Below are positions 54,803-63,394 of a stretch of 64,000 bases of DNA, piece after piece (position 1 is the stretch's first letter; each line of letters starts with the position of its first letter). This DNA is from Pseudarthrobacter sulfonivorans (GTDB taxonomy: Bacteria; Actinomycetota; Actinomycetes; Actinomycetales; Micrococcaceae), in contig NZ_JACXBW010000004.1 of the NCBI RefSeq assembly GCF_014712225.1, positions 124,001-188,000 on the forward strand, given 5' to 3'. The position numbers and the translations under genes were made by a program. Below the pieces are notes generated by a model. That model did no database searches and had not been told where the DNA came from. It worked only from the letters and a program-made list of their open reading frames with translations.

Positions 54803-55999
54803 GTGACAACGCCCGCCGACCAGCGTCCCCTGACCATCCTGATAGCCGCGGATACGTATCCGCCCCACGTCAACGGCGCCGCCCAGTTCAGCTACCGCCT
54901 GGCGAAGGGCATGACCGGCCGCGGCCACAACGTGAATGTGCTGGCCTGCCGCGCGGACAATGGCGCGAGCTTCACCGAATTCCGTTCAGAGGCCACTGTC
55001 CACAGGCTCCGCTCGCACGGCGTCTTCACGCACGAGTACTTCCGCATCTGCTTCCCGTGGGAGATCAAAAAGGAGATCAGCCTCCTCTTCGACCGGGTCA
55101 AGCCTGACGTGGTGCACATCCAGAGCCACTACATGATCGGCGAACACGTCCTGTATGAAGCTGTGAAGCGTGGCGTCAGGATTGTGGCCACCAACCACTT
55201 CATGCCGGAGAATCTGAACCCCTTCCTGCCGTTCCCGCAGTGGTTCAAGGACATCATCGGCAAGATCTCCTGGAAGGACATGGGCAAAGTCATGGGCCAG
55301 GCCGATGTCGTCACCACGCCCACACCCCTGGCGGCCAAGGCCATGCACCAGCACGCCTTCCTCCGCAAGGTGCTGCCCCTGTCCAACGGCATTGATTCGG
55401 CCGCCTATGAATTGCAGCCCGGTGAAGTCATCGAACCGCATGCCAACCCGACGGTGGTTTTTGTGGGCCGGTTGGCAGAGGAGAAGCACGTTGACGTCCT
55501 CATCAACGCGGTATCCAAGACCCCGGCAGAGCTGAATGTCCATCTGGAGATCGTAGGCGGCGGGGAAGTCCGCCCAGCCCTCGAGGCGCAGGCCAAACGG
55601 CTGGGCCTCGAGGACCGGGTAAGGTTCCTGGGCCTGGCCAGTGACGAAGACCTCCGGGAGACCTACATCAAAGCGGACCTGTTCTGCATGCCGGGCACCG
55701 CCGAGCTGCAGTCCCTGGTAACCCTCGAAGCCATGTCCGCCTCGACGCCCGTCCTCCTCGCGGATGCCATGGCACTCCCGCACCTGGTGCGCGACGGCGA
55801 GAACGGTTACCTGTTCATCCCCAACGACAGTGACGACCTCGCGAAGAAAATCACCCGCATCCTGGAGCTGTCCGTCGAAGAGCGCGCAGCGATGGGCCAG
55901 GCCAGCAGGCGGCTGGTGGAACAGCACAGCATCGAGGGCACCCTGCAGACCTTTGAGGACCTGTACCGCGGTGCAAGCTACGAAGACAAAGTGGTCTGA
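54803..55999 (+). CDS. GT4 family glycosyltransferase
   Basis: A 398-residue retaining glycosyltransferase of the GT4/GT-B type. An N-terminal acceptor domain (ADTYPPHVNGAAQFSYRLAKG) is followed by a C-terminal donor domain with VFVGRLAEEKHVDVLINAV. The EX7E motif is ELQSLVTLE in GTAELQSLVTLEAM. It resembles enzymes that mannosylate phosphatidylinositol or diacylglycerol, and a phospholipid synthase gene lies just upstream, but donor and acceptor are not proven. Start GTG. Confidence 0.86.
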   Translation: MTTPADQRPLTILIAADTYPPHVNGAAQFSYRLAKGMTGRGHNVNVLACRADNGASFTEFRSEATVHRLRSHGVFTHEYFRICFPWEIKKEISLLFDRVKPDVVHIQSHYMIGEHVLYEAVKRGVRIVATNHFMPENLNPFLPFPQWFKDIIGKISWKDMGKVMGQADVVTTPTPLAAKAMHQHAFLRKVLPLSNGIDSAAYELQPGEVIEPHANPTVVFVGRLAEEKHVDVLINAVSKTPAELNVHLEIVGGGEVRPALEAQAKRLGLEDRVRFLGLASDEDLRETYIKADLFCMPGTAELQSLVTLEAMSASTPVLLADAMALPHLVRDGENGYLFIPNDSDDLAKKITRILELSVEERAAMGQASRRLVEQHSIEGTLQTFEDLYRGASYEDKVV

Positions 56000-56140
56000 G
56001 GCCGGCAGGAAGTCGGCGCCCCGGCACCCGCCGCGACCTGACCAGCACCAGCCGTGGTCTGAGGAAGCGCCCCGGTTTGCTAGAGTGTTTTTGCCCTGCT
56101 GAAACCAAAGTCCTCATCGGACCGGGCAGGCAGCGGGCAT

Positions 56141-56214
56141 GGGGCTATAGCTCAGCTGGTTAGAGCGCGGGACTCATAATCCTAAGGTCCTCGGTTCAAG
56201 TCCGAGTAGCCCTA
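56141..56214 (+). tRNA. tRNA-Met (CAT)
   Basis: A 74-nt cloverleaf. The acceptor stem is GGGGCTA/TAGCCCT (first pair G-U), the D stem GCTC/GAGC, the anticodon loop CTCATAA with anticodon CAT, the T arm CTCGG-TTCAAGT-CCGAG, and the discriminator A. The elongator type is favoured over initiator because the acceptor does not have the C1-A72 mismatch. Lysidine-modified tRNA-Ile2 cannot be fully excluded. The anticodon stem has a C-A mismatch at its outer pair (27-43). Confidence 0.9.
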
Positions 56215-56220
56215 CCGTGC

Positions 56221-56262
56221 GGATGCCCTCCGGCCTGCGGGAACGCAGTCCGGAGGGCATCC
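56221..56262. terminator. 13-bp hairpin after tRNA-Met and the helicase gene end
   Basis: GGATGCCCTCCGG (56221-56233) pairs with CCGGAGGGCATCC (56250-56262) around a 16-base loop. It sits between the tRNA and the opposing helicase gene's stop, so it can serve both. Confidence 0.75.
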
Positions 56263-56265
56263 GTG

Positions 56266-59052
56266 TCAGAACGATGCCGTTTCAAGAATCCCAGCCGTGA
56301 GCCTCTGGCGGATCACCTGTTCTTCTCCGCTCCCGGTAGTCGGTAGGCGCAGGAGCGGAATGCCATGCGTGCGGCAGATCGCGTTCTTGAGGCCGTCCCG
56401 GACGCTTTGCCGAGCATCGGCCTCGTGGAAGGCAAAACCGTCGACTTCCACAGCGAGGACAGGCATGTTGGTAATGCGGTTGTAAACGACGAAGTCGACC
56501 GTGGCCCGGTTCCTCACATAGGAGACCTGCTCTGGTGTGAGCCTGGAAAGGTCGGGGAGCAGATTGCGCAAAACGACCTGCTGGACAGCGGCAAAATCCT
56601 TGTAGGCTTCCTCGGCAAGCATTTCGACGAGCAGCGTCCACACGATGTTTTCCGAAGCAAACCTGGACGTGTTCTGCAGGCGGGATGCCAAGGGCGTGAG
56701 CAGCGCAGAGTATTCCTTGTAGAGGAGATCAAATACGGATAGGACTGTGCTTTCAAAGACGCCGTTTCCGGGGTCCTGGTACTGGATAAATTGGACCAGA
56801 TCGCGAAGGTGACGGCTGGCTGGCAGCATGTCGTGATTGGTCACCAGAACAAACCGTTTCACCGCGCGGGAGACGGCCACGTTGACCAACTGCGGGTTAT
56901 CCACGAATTCAACCCCGGAACGCCCGTTTCTGGTCTCGTCCAGGACCGTGCTCATGATGATGATTTCCTTCTCACGGCCTTGGAACTTATGGACTGTGTC
57001 AGCCTCGATATTGTTCTTGAGAGCTTCCGCGACTTTATCGACCTGCCGACGGTACGGCGTGACCACGCCAATGTCTTCGTGTCGTGCGCCGGAGCAGTAG
57101 AGTTCCAGCACCTCCTTCGCAATGACGTCCGCTTCCCGCTGGTTCGTGCGGCCGCCAGCGTGCTGCCGCATATGGTTTCCCTGGACAGTGCGGACGACCG
57201 CGAGCGCCCTATTTCCCGGGTCGCGGACGGTGTAAGGGACGAGTTGCCCACCATAAAACTTCCTGTTGCAGAAGTCGATGATTGCAGGATCGCAGCGGTA
57301 GTGTTCGCGGAGCATTGTGCGGGGGAGTCCAGCGCCGAAGCGCTCGATGATTGAGGACAGGATGTTGTGCTGCCCGTAGTCGTAACTGGGGGCAGGCGCC
57401 GGCCGGGCGCGCGCAGCAGCGCTCCTCTCCGGGATGTGCGGGAGTTGCATTAGATCGCCTACGACGATCACGTTCCGTGCGCAGGAGAGCGCCAGACCCG
57501 CAGCCAGCAGATCTACCTGGGAAGCTTCATCGATGATCAGGTAGTCCAGCATGAAGCCCGTTGGGATGCTTCGCCGAAGCGAGTGGCAGGTACTCAGAAC
57601 CACTGGGTAATCGTTGGTAAACGACTTGAAGTGCCGGAAATAGGTGGCGTCCGAATAACTTGGCGACCGGGCGCCGGCATAGCGTTGAGACAAACTTGCT
57701 TTCAGTGCCTGCCGTGACACCTGCTGCAGTTCGTCCTCCAGAGCTGGATAGTTGCCCTGGTCGAGCTGCCCCTCGGCTTTCTCGATCTGCTGTTCCAATT
57801 CCGCGATTTTGTTGTCGTAGTAGGCAGCCTGAAGACGAAGGACGACGTCGGTGTCGTAGGGGTCTACGTTCCTCGTTGATCCATATCGGAAACGGCCTTT
57901 GAACCGTCGGAAAAGTCTTTTTAGGGGACGTTCGTTGGCGGGGACGGCCGCCGTCTCGGCTAAGTACTCGAGGATACGGCTGGATGGCAGCTTCAGGAGG
58001 GGCAAAGCCCGGAACGCTGGCAGCCCGTGACCATCGACGTGGCGGCTGAAGTGACGCCGTTCCAGACTGTAAGCATCCAGTTCCTGCCGCCGCAGGGCCA
58101 GTTCCCTGGCCACCGCCTGCAGGTGCTGAAGACGCTCGTCGAGGGCCGAAATCAGGCCGACTGGCGGCATCGGAACAGGGGAGCTTCCGACCCGGCGCTG
58201 CACCTCGACGTTTCCGGCGTGCTGTCCCGCGAAAAACTCACGTCGCAAGTCGCTCTTCCTCAAGTCTGCAACGACGTGGCCGAACCCTTCCCCGGCGAGC
58301 TTGTCCCGAACGTTCTCTACCGCAGCGTTGTTGAAAGAGACAATGCCCACGGTCTTCCCCTGTGAACGGATGATGTTGGCAACCAGGTTGAGTATTGTTT
58401 GCGTCTTTCCTGTGCCAGGCGGCCCATCGATGACGGAGACGCGGTGGGTGAACCCTTTCTTGAGGGCTTCGCGCTGGCTGAGGTTGGACGGGAACGGAAA
58501 GATGAGTTCTTCGACCCCGGCCGAGGCCTCCGGGGCTTCCCCGCGAAGATAGAGATCGAGGACGCTCCCGTGGGGGACTGTCTGAAAGTTCTTGTACAAC
58601 GAGCGCAACGGATCGTTCTGCCCAAGATGGGACACAACGTCTTGCCAGTAGTTGAGGACTTCATAAGCCTCGGTTGGGAGCTCAGCTGCCCGGACGATGC
58701 TGAACTCGTCCTGCCCGCATGTTTGATAACTCTCGCGCCCGCCGGCTGAAGAGAAAACTCGCCACCACGTCTGGCCGTGCCCGTCGAAGCGCCACACCTC
58801 CGTCACGCCTTGCACGGGTTGGCCGTGAATGCTGACAGTGTCCATGTCGCCTATGGGTGCCTGCACTGGATTACGGAGGATCCGGACTTTCCGGGCCGAG
58901 TACCCGTACTTCTTCGGGCCGCCGGAAAGCTGGAAAGTTAAGTGGGTGAAGTCTGCGCCTTCCACGTATTCCAAGACTTCCGAGGTTTTGTCGTCAAAAC
59001 CCGACTGATCCTGGCGTCGGATGAGAACGGCCTCGCGGCGCGGGTCAGTCAT
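56266..59052 (-). CDS. SF1 helicase-nuclease fusion (AAA_11/AAA_12 with DUF2726-like domain), candidate accessory or defence gene
   Basis: A 928-residue protein of unknown biological role. An N-terminal domain of about 200 residues is not recognised. A superfamily 1 (UPF1-like) helicase follows: Walker A in VIDGPPGTGKTQTIL (near 218), motif II YLIIDEASQVD, motif III VVGDLMQLP, then EHYRCDPAI, VTPYRRQVDKV and VHKFQGREKEIIIMS with NVAVSRA. A coiled-coil-like insertion sits between Walker A and motif II (about 300-470). The final 130 residues carry a PD-(D/E)XK-like DUF2726 nuclease (VDFVVYNR, AVEVDG, LKNAICRTHGIPLLRL). The gene has lower G+C than neighbours and lies beside tRNA-Met, as accessory genes often do. 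The ATG at 59052 follows GGGGGAA. A defence role is inferred only. Confidence 0.85.
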   Translation of the reverse strand: MTDPRREAVLIRRQDQSGFDDKTSEVLEYVEGADFTHLTFQLSGGPKKYGYSARKVRILRNPVQAPIGDMDTVSIHGQPVQGVTEVWRFDGHGQTWWRVFSSAGGRESYQTCGQDEFSIVRAAELPTEAYEVLNYWQDVVSHLGQNDPLRSLYKNFQTVPHGSVLDLYLRGEAPEASAGVEELIFPFPSNLSQREALKKGFTHRVSVIDGPPGTGKTQTILNLVANIIRSQGKTVGIVSFNNAAVENVRDKLAGEGFGHVVADLRKSDLRREFFAGQHAGNVEVQRRVGSSPVPMPPVGLISALDERLQHLQAVARELALRRQELDAYSLERRHFSRHVDGHGLPAFRALPLLKLPSSRILEYLAETAAVPANERPLKRLFRRFKGRFRYGSTRNVDPYDTDVVLRLQAAYYDNKIAELEQQIEKAEGQLDQGNYPALEDELQQVSRQALKASLSQRYAGARSPSYSDATYFRHFKSFTNDYPVVLSTCHSLRRSIPTGFMLDYLIIDEASQVDLLAAGLALSCARNVIVVGDLMQLPHIPERSAAARARPAPAPSYDYGQHNILSSIIERFGAGLPRTMLREHYRCDPAIIDFCNRKFYGGQLVPYTVRDPGNRALAVVRTVQGNHMRQHAGGRTNQREADVIAKEVLELYCSGARHEDIGVVTPYRRQVDKVAEALKNNIEADTVHKFQGREKEIIIMSTVLDETRNGRSGVEFVDNPQLVNVAVSRAVKRFVLVTNHDMLPASRHLRDLVQFIQYQDPGNGVFESTVLSVFDLLYKEYSALLTPLASRLQNTSRFASENIVWTLLVEMLAEEAYKDFAAVQQVVLRNLLPDLSRLTPEQVSYVRNRATVDFVVYNRITNMPVLAVEVDGFAFHEADARQSVRDGLKNAICRTHGIPLLRLPTTGSGEEQVIRQRLTAGILETASF

Positions 59053-59188
59053 TGCGGTTCCCCCAACCAAAAGAGTGCATCCTTGCACCCCGACCATACC
59101 GAAAGGTTCGTCGCACGCCTGCCGTCTGCAGCGTTGAGGTCCAGCGTCCTTCCATCGCCGCCGTTGCAGAGGGTATGGCCAATGCAGT

Positions 59189-59208
59189 AAGTTACTCACC
59201 AGTAACTT
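59189..59208. promoter_or_regulatory. AAGTTACT-CACC-AGTAACTT operator before acyl-CoA dehydrogenase gene
   Basis: A perfect 8-bp inverted repeat with 4-base spacer, 65 bases before the ATG. Its core fits GTTACY-N4-RGTAAC, also found at 35551. TetR-family regulators of acyl-CoA metabolism bind dyads of this size. Confidence 0.65.
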
Positions 59209-59273
59209 TAGTGGGTTTCGGGATCTCCATCCCTTGGAACCCTTCGCCAGCACCGATCCCCAGCGAGGAACCC

Positions 59274-60464
59274 ATGTCCACGAAATCCATTGACATCAAC
59301 GACCTGCCGTACGCCGACGGTGACTTTTTTGCCTTTGAACAGTTGCTGACCGGCAAGGAGCAGGACCGGCTGGCCGAGATCCGGGGCTTCCTGTCCCGCG
59401 AAGTCCGGCCGATTGCCGTGGACTGCTGGAACCGCGGCGAATTCCCCATGGACCTCATCCCGAAGCTGGCCGAAATCGACTTGGTAAGCCCCGTGCGTCG
59501 CCAGGGCTATTCGAACGTGTTTGCCGGGCTGGTCCACGCCGAGGCCACCCGGGCCGACGCCTCCATTGCAACGTTCCTGGGCGTCCACGACGGTCTCTTT
59601 ACCGGCTCAATCGAGGCCCTTGCCTCCCAGGAACAGCAGGAAGCCTGGTTGCCGGACATCTATTCGCTGAAGAAGATCGGCGCCTTCGGCCTCACGGAAC
59701 CACTTGGGGGCTCAGACGTGGCCGGCGGCACCCGCACCACGGCACAGCGCGATGGCGACACCTGGGTCCTCAACGGCGCCAAGCGGTGGATCGGCAACGC
59801 GACCTTCTCCGACTGGGTGGTCATCTACGCCCGCGACATTGCAGACAATCAGGTCAAGGGCTTCCTGGTGGACACGGCGCTTCCCGGCTTCCGCGCCACA
59901 AAGATTGAAAACAAGATCTCACTCCGGACCGTCCAGAACGCCGACATTGTCCTGGACGACGTGGTGGTTCCGGACTTCTTCAAGCTCGCCGGTGCCAACA
60001 GCTTCCGCGACGCCAACAAGGTCCTCAAGGTGACCCGGCTCGCTGTCGCCTGGCAGGCGGTGGGCCAGCAGCTCGCTGCCTTCGATGTAGCGCGCCGGTA
60101 CGCCGTGGAGCGCCACCAGTTCGGCCGTCCGCTGGCGTCCTTCCAGCTTGTCCAGAGCCAGCTGGTCCAGATCCTGGGCAACGCAGTCAGCTCCATGGGC
60201 ATGATGGTCAGGCTTTCCCAGTTGGAGGACGCCGGCCAGGCCAAGGACGAACAGTCTGCACTGGCGAAGGCATTCACCACCGCCCGGATGCGCGAAAGCG
60301 TGGCAATCGGCCGCGGCCTCCTGGGTGGCAACGGAATCGTGACCGACTTTGAAATGGCCAAGATCTTCGCTGATGCAGAGGCTATCTACTCTTACGAGGG
60401 AACCCATGAGGTCAACACGCTGGTGACCGGCCGCGCCATCACGGGGATCTCAGCCATCGTCTAG
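59274..60464 (+). CDS. Acyl-CoA dehydrogenase (glutaryl-CoA dehydrogenase-like)
   Basis: A 396-residue FAD flavoprotein of the acyl-CoA dehydrogenase family. GAFGLTEPLGGSDVAGGTRTT is the FAD/substrate loop, and the C-terminal segment IYSYEGTHEVNTLVTGRAITG has the catalytic Glu (E375) in the YEGT context of glutaryl-CoA and isovaleryl-type enzymes. The substrate is therefore uncertain, with glutaryl-CoA favoured. The ATG at 59274 follows GAGGAA. A dyad of TetR type precedes it. The stop codon overlaps the opposing gene's stop in the CTAG palindrome. Confidence 0.88.
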   Translation: MSTKSIDINDLPYADGDFFAFEQLLTGKEQDRLAEIRGFLSREVRPIAVDCWNRGEFPMDLIPKLAEIDLVSPVRRQGYSNVFAGLVHAEATRADASIATFLGVHDGLFTGSIEALASQEQQEAWLPDIYSLKKIGAFGLTEPLGGSDVAGGTRTTAQRDGDTWVLNGAKRWIGNATFSDWVVIYARDIADNQVKGFLVDTALPGFRATKIENKISLRTVQNADIVLDDVVVPDFFKLAGANSFRDANKVLKVTRLAVAWQAVGQQLAAFDVARRYAVERHQFGRPLASFQLVQSQLVQILGNAVSSMGMMVRLSQLEDAGQAKDEQSALAKAFTTARMRESVAIGRGLLGGNGIVTDFEMAKIFADAEAIYSYEGTHEVNTLVTGRAITGISAIV

Positions 60465-61009
60465 CCGGTGATCACCGGTGCCGCGTCCACCCAGGTGACC
60501 GAATGACCGCTCACCGGGCCTGCCCGGATGACCGGCAGCAGGATGGACGGGCGCAGGTCCGTCACGAACTCCAGCGGATTGACGTAGTTATCGGCCCGCC
60601 TGACGCCCCAGTGCACGCATGGCACCGCTCCGCAGTGACCCGGCTGGAGGGTTCCAATGACATCGCCCTTCGCCACCAGGGATCCGGCTGTCAGCGGGCT
60701 TACAACGGGCTCAAAGCTGCTTCGCAGTCCGTCCCCGTGATCGATGGTGATCACGGGACGGTCAACCACCACGCCCACGAAGCTCACGGTGCCGGACGCC
60801 GGTGAGGTGACCGGGACGCCGTCGTGCGCTGCTCCAAGATCCACGCCGCGGTGCCCGCTCATCCACGGTTTGTCCGGCGGGTCGAAAGCGCGCAGGACTG
60901 CCGGTTTGGGGGAGAGCGGCCAATCCCAGTCAGGGCGCGGGGCTGCCGGCGGCGAGGCCGCGGCCACCGGCAGCAGAAGGGCGGCGGCAAGGACAAGTAT
61001 CGCTTTCAT
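60461..61009 (-). CDS. M23 (LytM-like) peptidase domain protein, secreted
   Basis: A 182-residue protein with a signal peptide (MKAILVLAAALLLPVAAAS). A LytM/M23 domain follows, with the metal motif HRGVDLGA (H...D) and the end CVHWGVRRADNYVNPLEF. In most M23 peptidases this last stretch is HxH; here the first, catalytic His is Cys. The protein may thus be a non-catalytic regulator or wall-binding variant, a known variation in actinobacteria. It is convergent with the acyl-CoA dehydrogenase gene. Confidence 0.82.
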   Translation of the reverse strand: MKAILVLAAALLLPVAAASPPAAPRPDWDWPLSPKPAVLRAFDPPDKPWMSGHRGVDLGAAHDGVPVTSPASGTVSFVGVVVDRPVITIDHGDGLRSSFEPVVSPLTAGSLVAKGDVIGTLQPGHCGAVPCVHWGVRRADNYVNPLEFVTDLRPSILLPVIRAGPVSGHSVTWVDAAPVITG

Positions 61010-61408
61010 CTGCCCAGCTTTCCGTGCCGGGTCTGCCGCCGCGAGTGTCCTGCGCCGCCATGTGGAAAACGCTGGCCGAAGGCCTGAATGTCCGGTGGAT
61101 ATCGGTGCCTGTAGTACACTTGGTGGAGCAGTTTGCTGTGCCCTCAACGCATTTGCGTCGGCACGCCTCATTCAGGAATGCGGGGGAGCAGCAACTGACT
61201 ACGCGCATCCAGACCTCTAATTCCAAAGCCCCGGCTTTGTTTGAGGAGGATTGTGCCTCTTGCGGTCAGGGCCCCGGTCCTGATGAGAGTCGCAATGGGT
61301 GCCAGGAGCACGGCCCGCCTTGGGCCACGCTAATCAACCGTCAACTATTGGCAGGGTAAGAGGGCCGCGAGGCTTTCTCATGAATGACCTGCCGGAAGGA
61401 GCGTCGGC
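61010..61408 (+). promoter_or_regulatory. rpsB promoter and long leader
   Basis: This 399-base gene-free stretch precedes rpsB. A -10-like TACACT lies at 61115-61120 after TGCCTGTAG. A short hairpin CAAAGCC-CC-GGCTTTG (61224-61239) follows, then a leader of about 280 bases to the ATG. GGAAGGAG lies before the start. Ribosomal protein S2 often represses its own operon through its leader; whether this one does is inferred. Confidence 0.45.
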
Positions 61409-62302
61409 ATGCCCGTCGTAACTATGCGCCAGCTGCTTGACAGCGGCGTCCACTTTGGACACCAGACCCGCCGTTGGAACCCGAAGATGAAGCGATTCAT
61501 CTTTACGGAGCGCAACGGCATCTACATCATTGACCTTCAGCAGTCGCTGTCCTACATCGACCGCGCCTACGAGTTCGTGAAGGCCACCGTTGCACACGGC
61601 GGCACCGTTCTGTTCGTCGGCACCAAGAAGCAGGCCCAGGAAGCAATTGCTGAGCAGGCCACCCGCGTTGGCCAGCCCTACGTGAACCAGCGCTGGCTCG
61701 GCGGCATGCTGACCAACTTCCAGACCGTTTCCAAGCGCATCCAGCGCATGAAGGAACTGGAAGAGATCGACTTCGACGACGTCGCCGGTTCCGCGTACAC
61801 CAAGAAGGAACTGCTGCTCCTTCGCCGTGAACTCACCAAGTTGGAAACCAACCTCGGCGGTATCCGCAACCTGACCAAGGCACCTTCCGTGCTCTGGATC
61901 GTGGACACCAAGAAGGAACACCTGGCTGTTGACGAAGCCAAGAAGCTGAACATCCCGGTTGTGGCCATCCTGGACACCAACTGCGATCCTGACGAAGTCG
62001 ACTTCCCGATCCCGGGCAACGACGACGCCATCCGCTCCGTAAACCTGCTGACCCGCGTTGTCGCCGACGCCGTTGCCGAGGGCCTCATCGCCCGCAACCA
62101 GCGTGCAACCGGCACCACCGAAGCTCCGGAAGAGCCGCTGGCTGAGTGGGAGCGCGAGCTCCTCGAAGGCAGCAAGACCGAAGCTGCCGCTGCAGCTCCG
62201 GCAGCAGAAGAAGCCGCTCCGGCTGCAGAAGAAGCTGCCGCTCCGGCTGCAGAGGAAGCCCCGGCCGCTGCCGAGGCTCCCGCCGCCGACGCGGACAAGT
62301 AA
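61409..62302 (+). CDS. rpsB: 30S ribosomal protein S2
   Basis: A 297-residue small-subunit ribosomal protein needed for binding of S1-like factors and initiation. It starts [20 protein letters not shown] and contains [21 protein letters not shown] and [13 protein letters not shown], all characteristic. The S2 fold ends near residue 235. It is followed by an Ala/Glu/Pro repeat tail of about 60 residues ([19 protein letters not shown]). The tail is longer than in E. coli but common in actinobacteria. tsf follows after a 128-base spacer with a strong hairpin. Confidence 0.97.
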   Translation: MPVVTMRQLLDSGVHFGHQTRRWNPKMKRFIFTERNGIYIIDLQQSLSYIDRAYEFVKATVAHGGTVLFVGTKKQAQEAIAEQATRVGQPYVNQRWLGGMLTNFQTVSKRIQRMKELEEIDFDDVAGSAYTKKELLLLRRELTKLETNLGGIRNLTKAPSVLWIVDTKKEHLAVDEAKKLNIPVVAILDTNCDPDEVDFPIPGNDDAIRSVNLLTRVVADAVAEGLIARNQRATGTTEAPEEPLAEWERELLEGSKTEAAAAAPAAEEAAPAAEEAAAPAAEEAPAAAEAPAADADK

Positions 62303-62350
62303 GACAAGTAAATCCGGATTCTCCGACGCTGTCCGCAGCGCCGGATCACT

Positions 62351-62389
62351 GACAGGATGGCGGCTCACGCGGTGAGCCGCTGTCCTGTC
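62351..62389 (+). terminator. Large hairpin between rpsB and tsf
   Basis: GACAGGA plus GCGGCTCAC pairs with GTGAGCCGC plus TCCTGTC, broken only by a 2x2 TG/TG internal loop, with a 3-base GCG loop. No T-tract follows. It probably attenuates transcription or protects the 3' end, setting rpsB and tsf levels. Confidence 0.7.
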
Positions 62390-62430
62390 GGTCCGTACAC
62401 CACATAAATTTTCTAGACAGAGGGGTTCAC

Positions 62431-63267
62431 ATGGCGAACTACACTGCCGCTGATATCAAAGCTCTGCGCGAGCGCACCGGCGCCGGCATGATGGATGTCA
62501 AGAAGGCTCTCGACGAGGCCAACGGCGACGCCGAGAAGGCCATCGAGATCATCCGCATCAAGGGCCTCAAGGGCGCTACGAAGCGCGAAGGCCGCTCCAC
62601 CGCTGAAGGCCTGGTTGCTGCCAAGGTCAGCAACGGCGTCGGCGTCATGATCGAGGTCAACTGCGAGACGGACTTCGTTGCCAAGGCTGACAAGTTCATC
62701 CAGCTGGCCGACAAGGTCCTGACCGTGGCTGTGGAGTCCGGCGCTGCCGACCTCGACACCCTCCTGGCCACCGAAGTTGACGGCAAGCCGCTGTCCGAGG
62801 TTGTCGTCGAAGAGGGCGCAATCCTGGGCGAAAAAGTTGTTGTCCGCAGGATCTCCCGCATTGAGGGCGGCACTGTTGACGCTTACCTGCACAAGACCTC
62901 CAAGGATCTCCCGGCGCAGGTCGGCGTCCTGTTCGCTGTCGACGGTGAAGGCGAAGCCGCCGCCACCGCCGCACACGATGTTGCAGTCCACATCGCCGCG
63001 ATGTCCCCGAACTACCTGACCCGCGAAGACGTTCCGTCTGACCTGGTCGAGTCCGAGCGTCGCATCGCCGAAGAGACTGCCAAGGCTGAAGGCAAGCCCG
63101 AAGCCGCCATGACCAAGATTGTCGAAGGCCGTGTCACGGGCTTCTACAAGGGCGAGGTCCTCGTTGACCAGGCATTCGCCAAGGACGCCAAGAAGTCTGT
63201 GGCGCAGGTCCTCGAAGAGGCCGGCGTCAAGGGCACGTCCTTCGCACGCTTCCGCGTCGGCTCCTAG
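62431..63267 (+). CDS. tsf: Elongation factor Ts
   Basis: A 278-residue nucleotide exchange factor that regenerates EF-Tu-GTP. The N-terminal UBA-like start MANYTAADIKALRERTGAGM MDVKKAL and the core VNCETDFVAKADKF are typical, and the length is normal. An AGAGGGG site lies before the ATG. A terminator follows the stop, separating it from pyrH. Confidence 0.97.
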   Translation: MANYTAADIKALRERTGAGMMDVKKALDEANGDAEKAIEIIRIKGLKGATKREGRSTAEGLVAAKVSNGVGVMIEVNCETDFVAKADKFIQLADKVLTVAVESGAADLDTLLATEVDGKPLSEVVVEEGAILGEKVVVRRISRIEGGTVDAYLHKTSKDLPAQVGVLFAVDGEGEAAATAAHDVAVHIAAMSPNYLTREDVPSDLVESERRIAEETAKAEGKPEAAMTKIVEGRVTGFYKGEVLVDQAFAKDAKKSVAQVLEEAGVKGTSFARFRVGS

Positions 63268-63277
63268 TCGAATCCGC

Positions 63278-63310
63278 AAAGGGGTGGCCACTTCGGTGGC
63301 CGCCCCTTTT
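63278..63310 (+). terminator. Intrinsic terminator after tsf
   Basis: AAAGGGG and GGCCAC pair with GTGGCC and CCCCTTTT around a TTCG tetraloop, with one T-G bulge pair, ending in a T-run. Confidence 0.85.
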
Positions 63311-63394
63311 GCATGCACCGGGCCAGGGCCGGATGAGACCTTTGACCGCCCGGCACGATAACCTTTTTCAGAGTTAACCAACGGGAAGGCACCC

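Noticed and set aside
56141..59100. Integrated island bounded by att sites at tRNA-Met
   Set aside because: No second copy of the tRNA 3' end and no integrase were found around the helicase gene, so a bounded island is not claimed.
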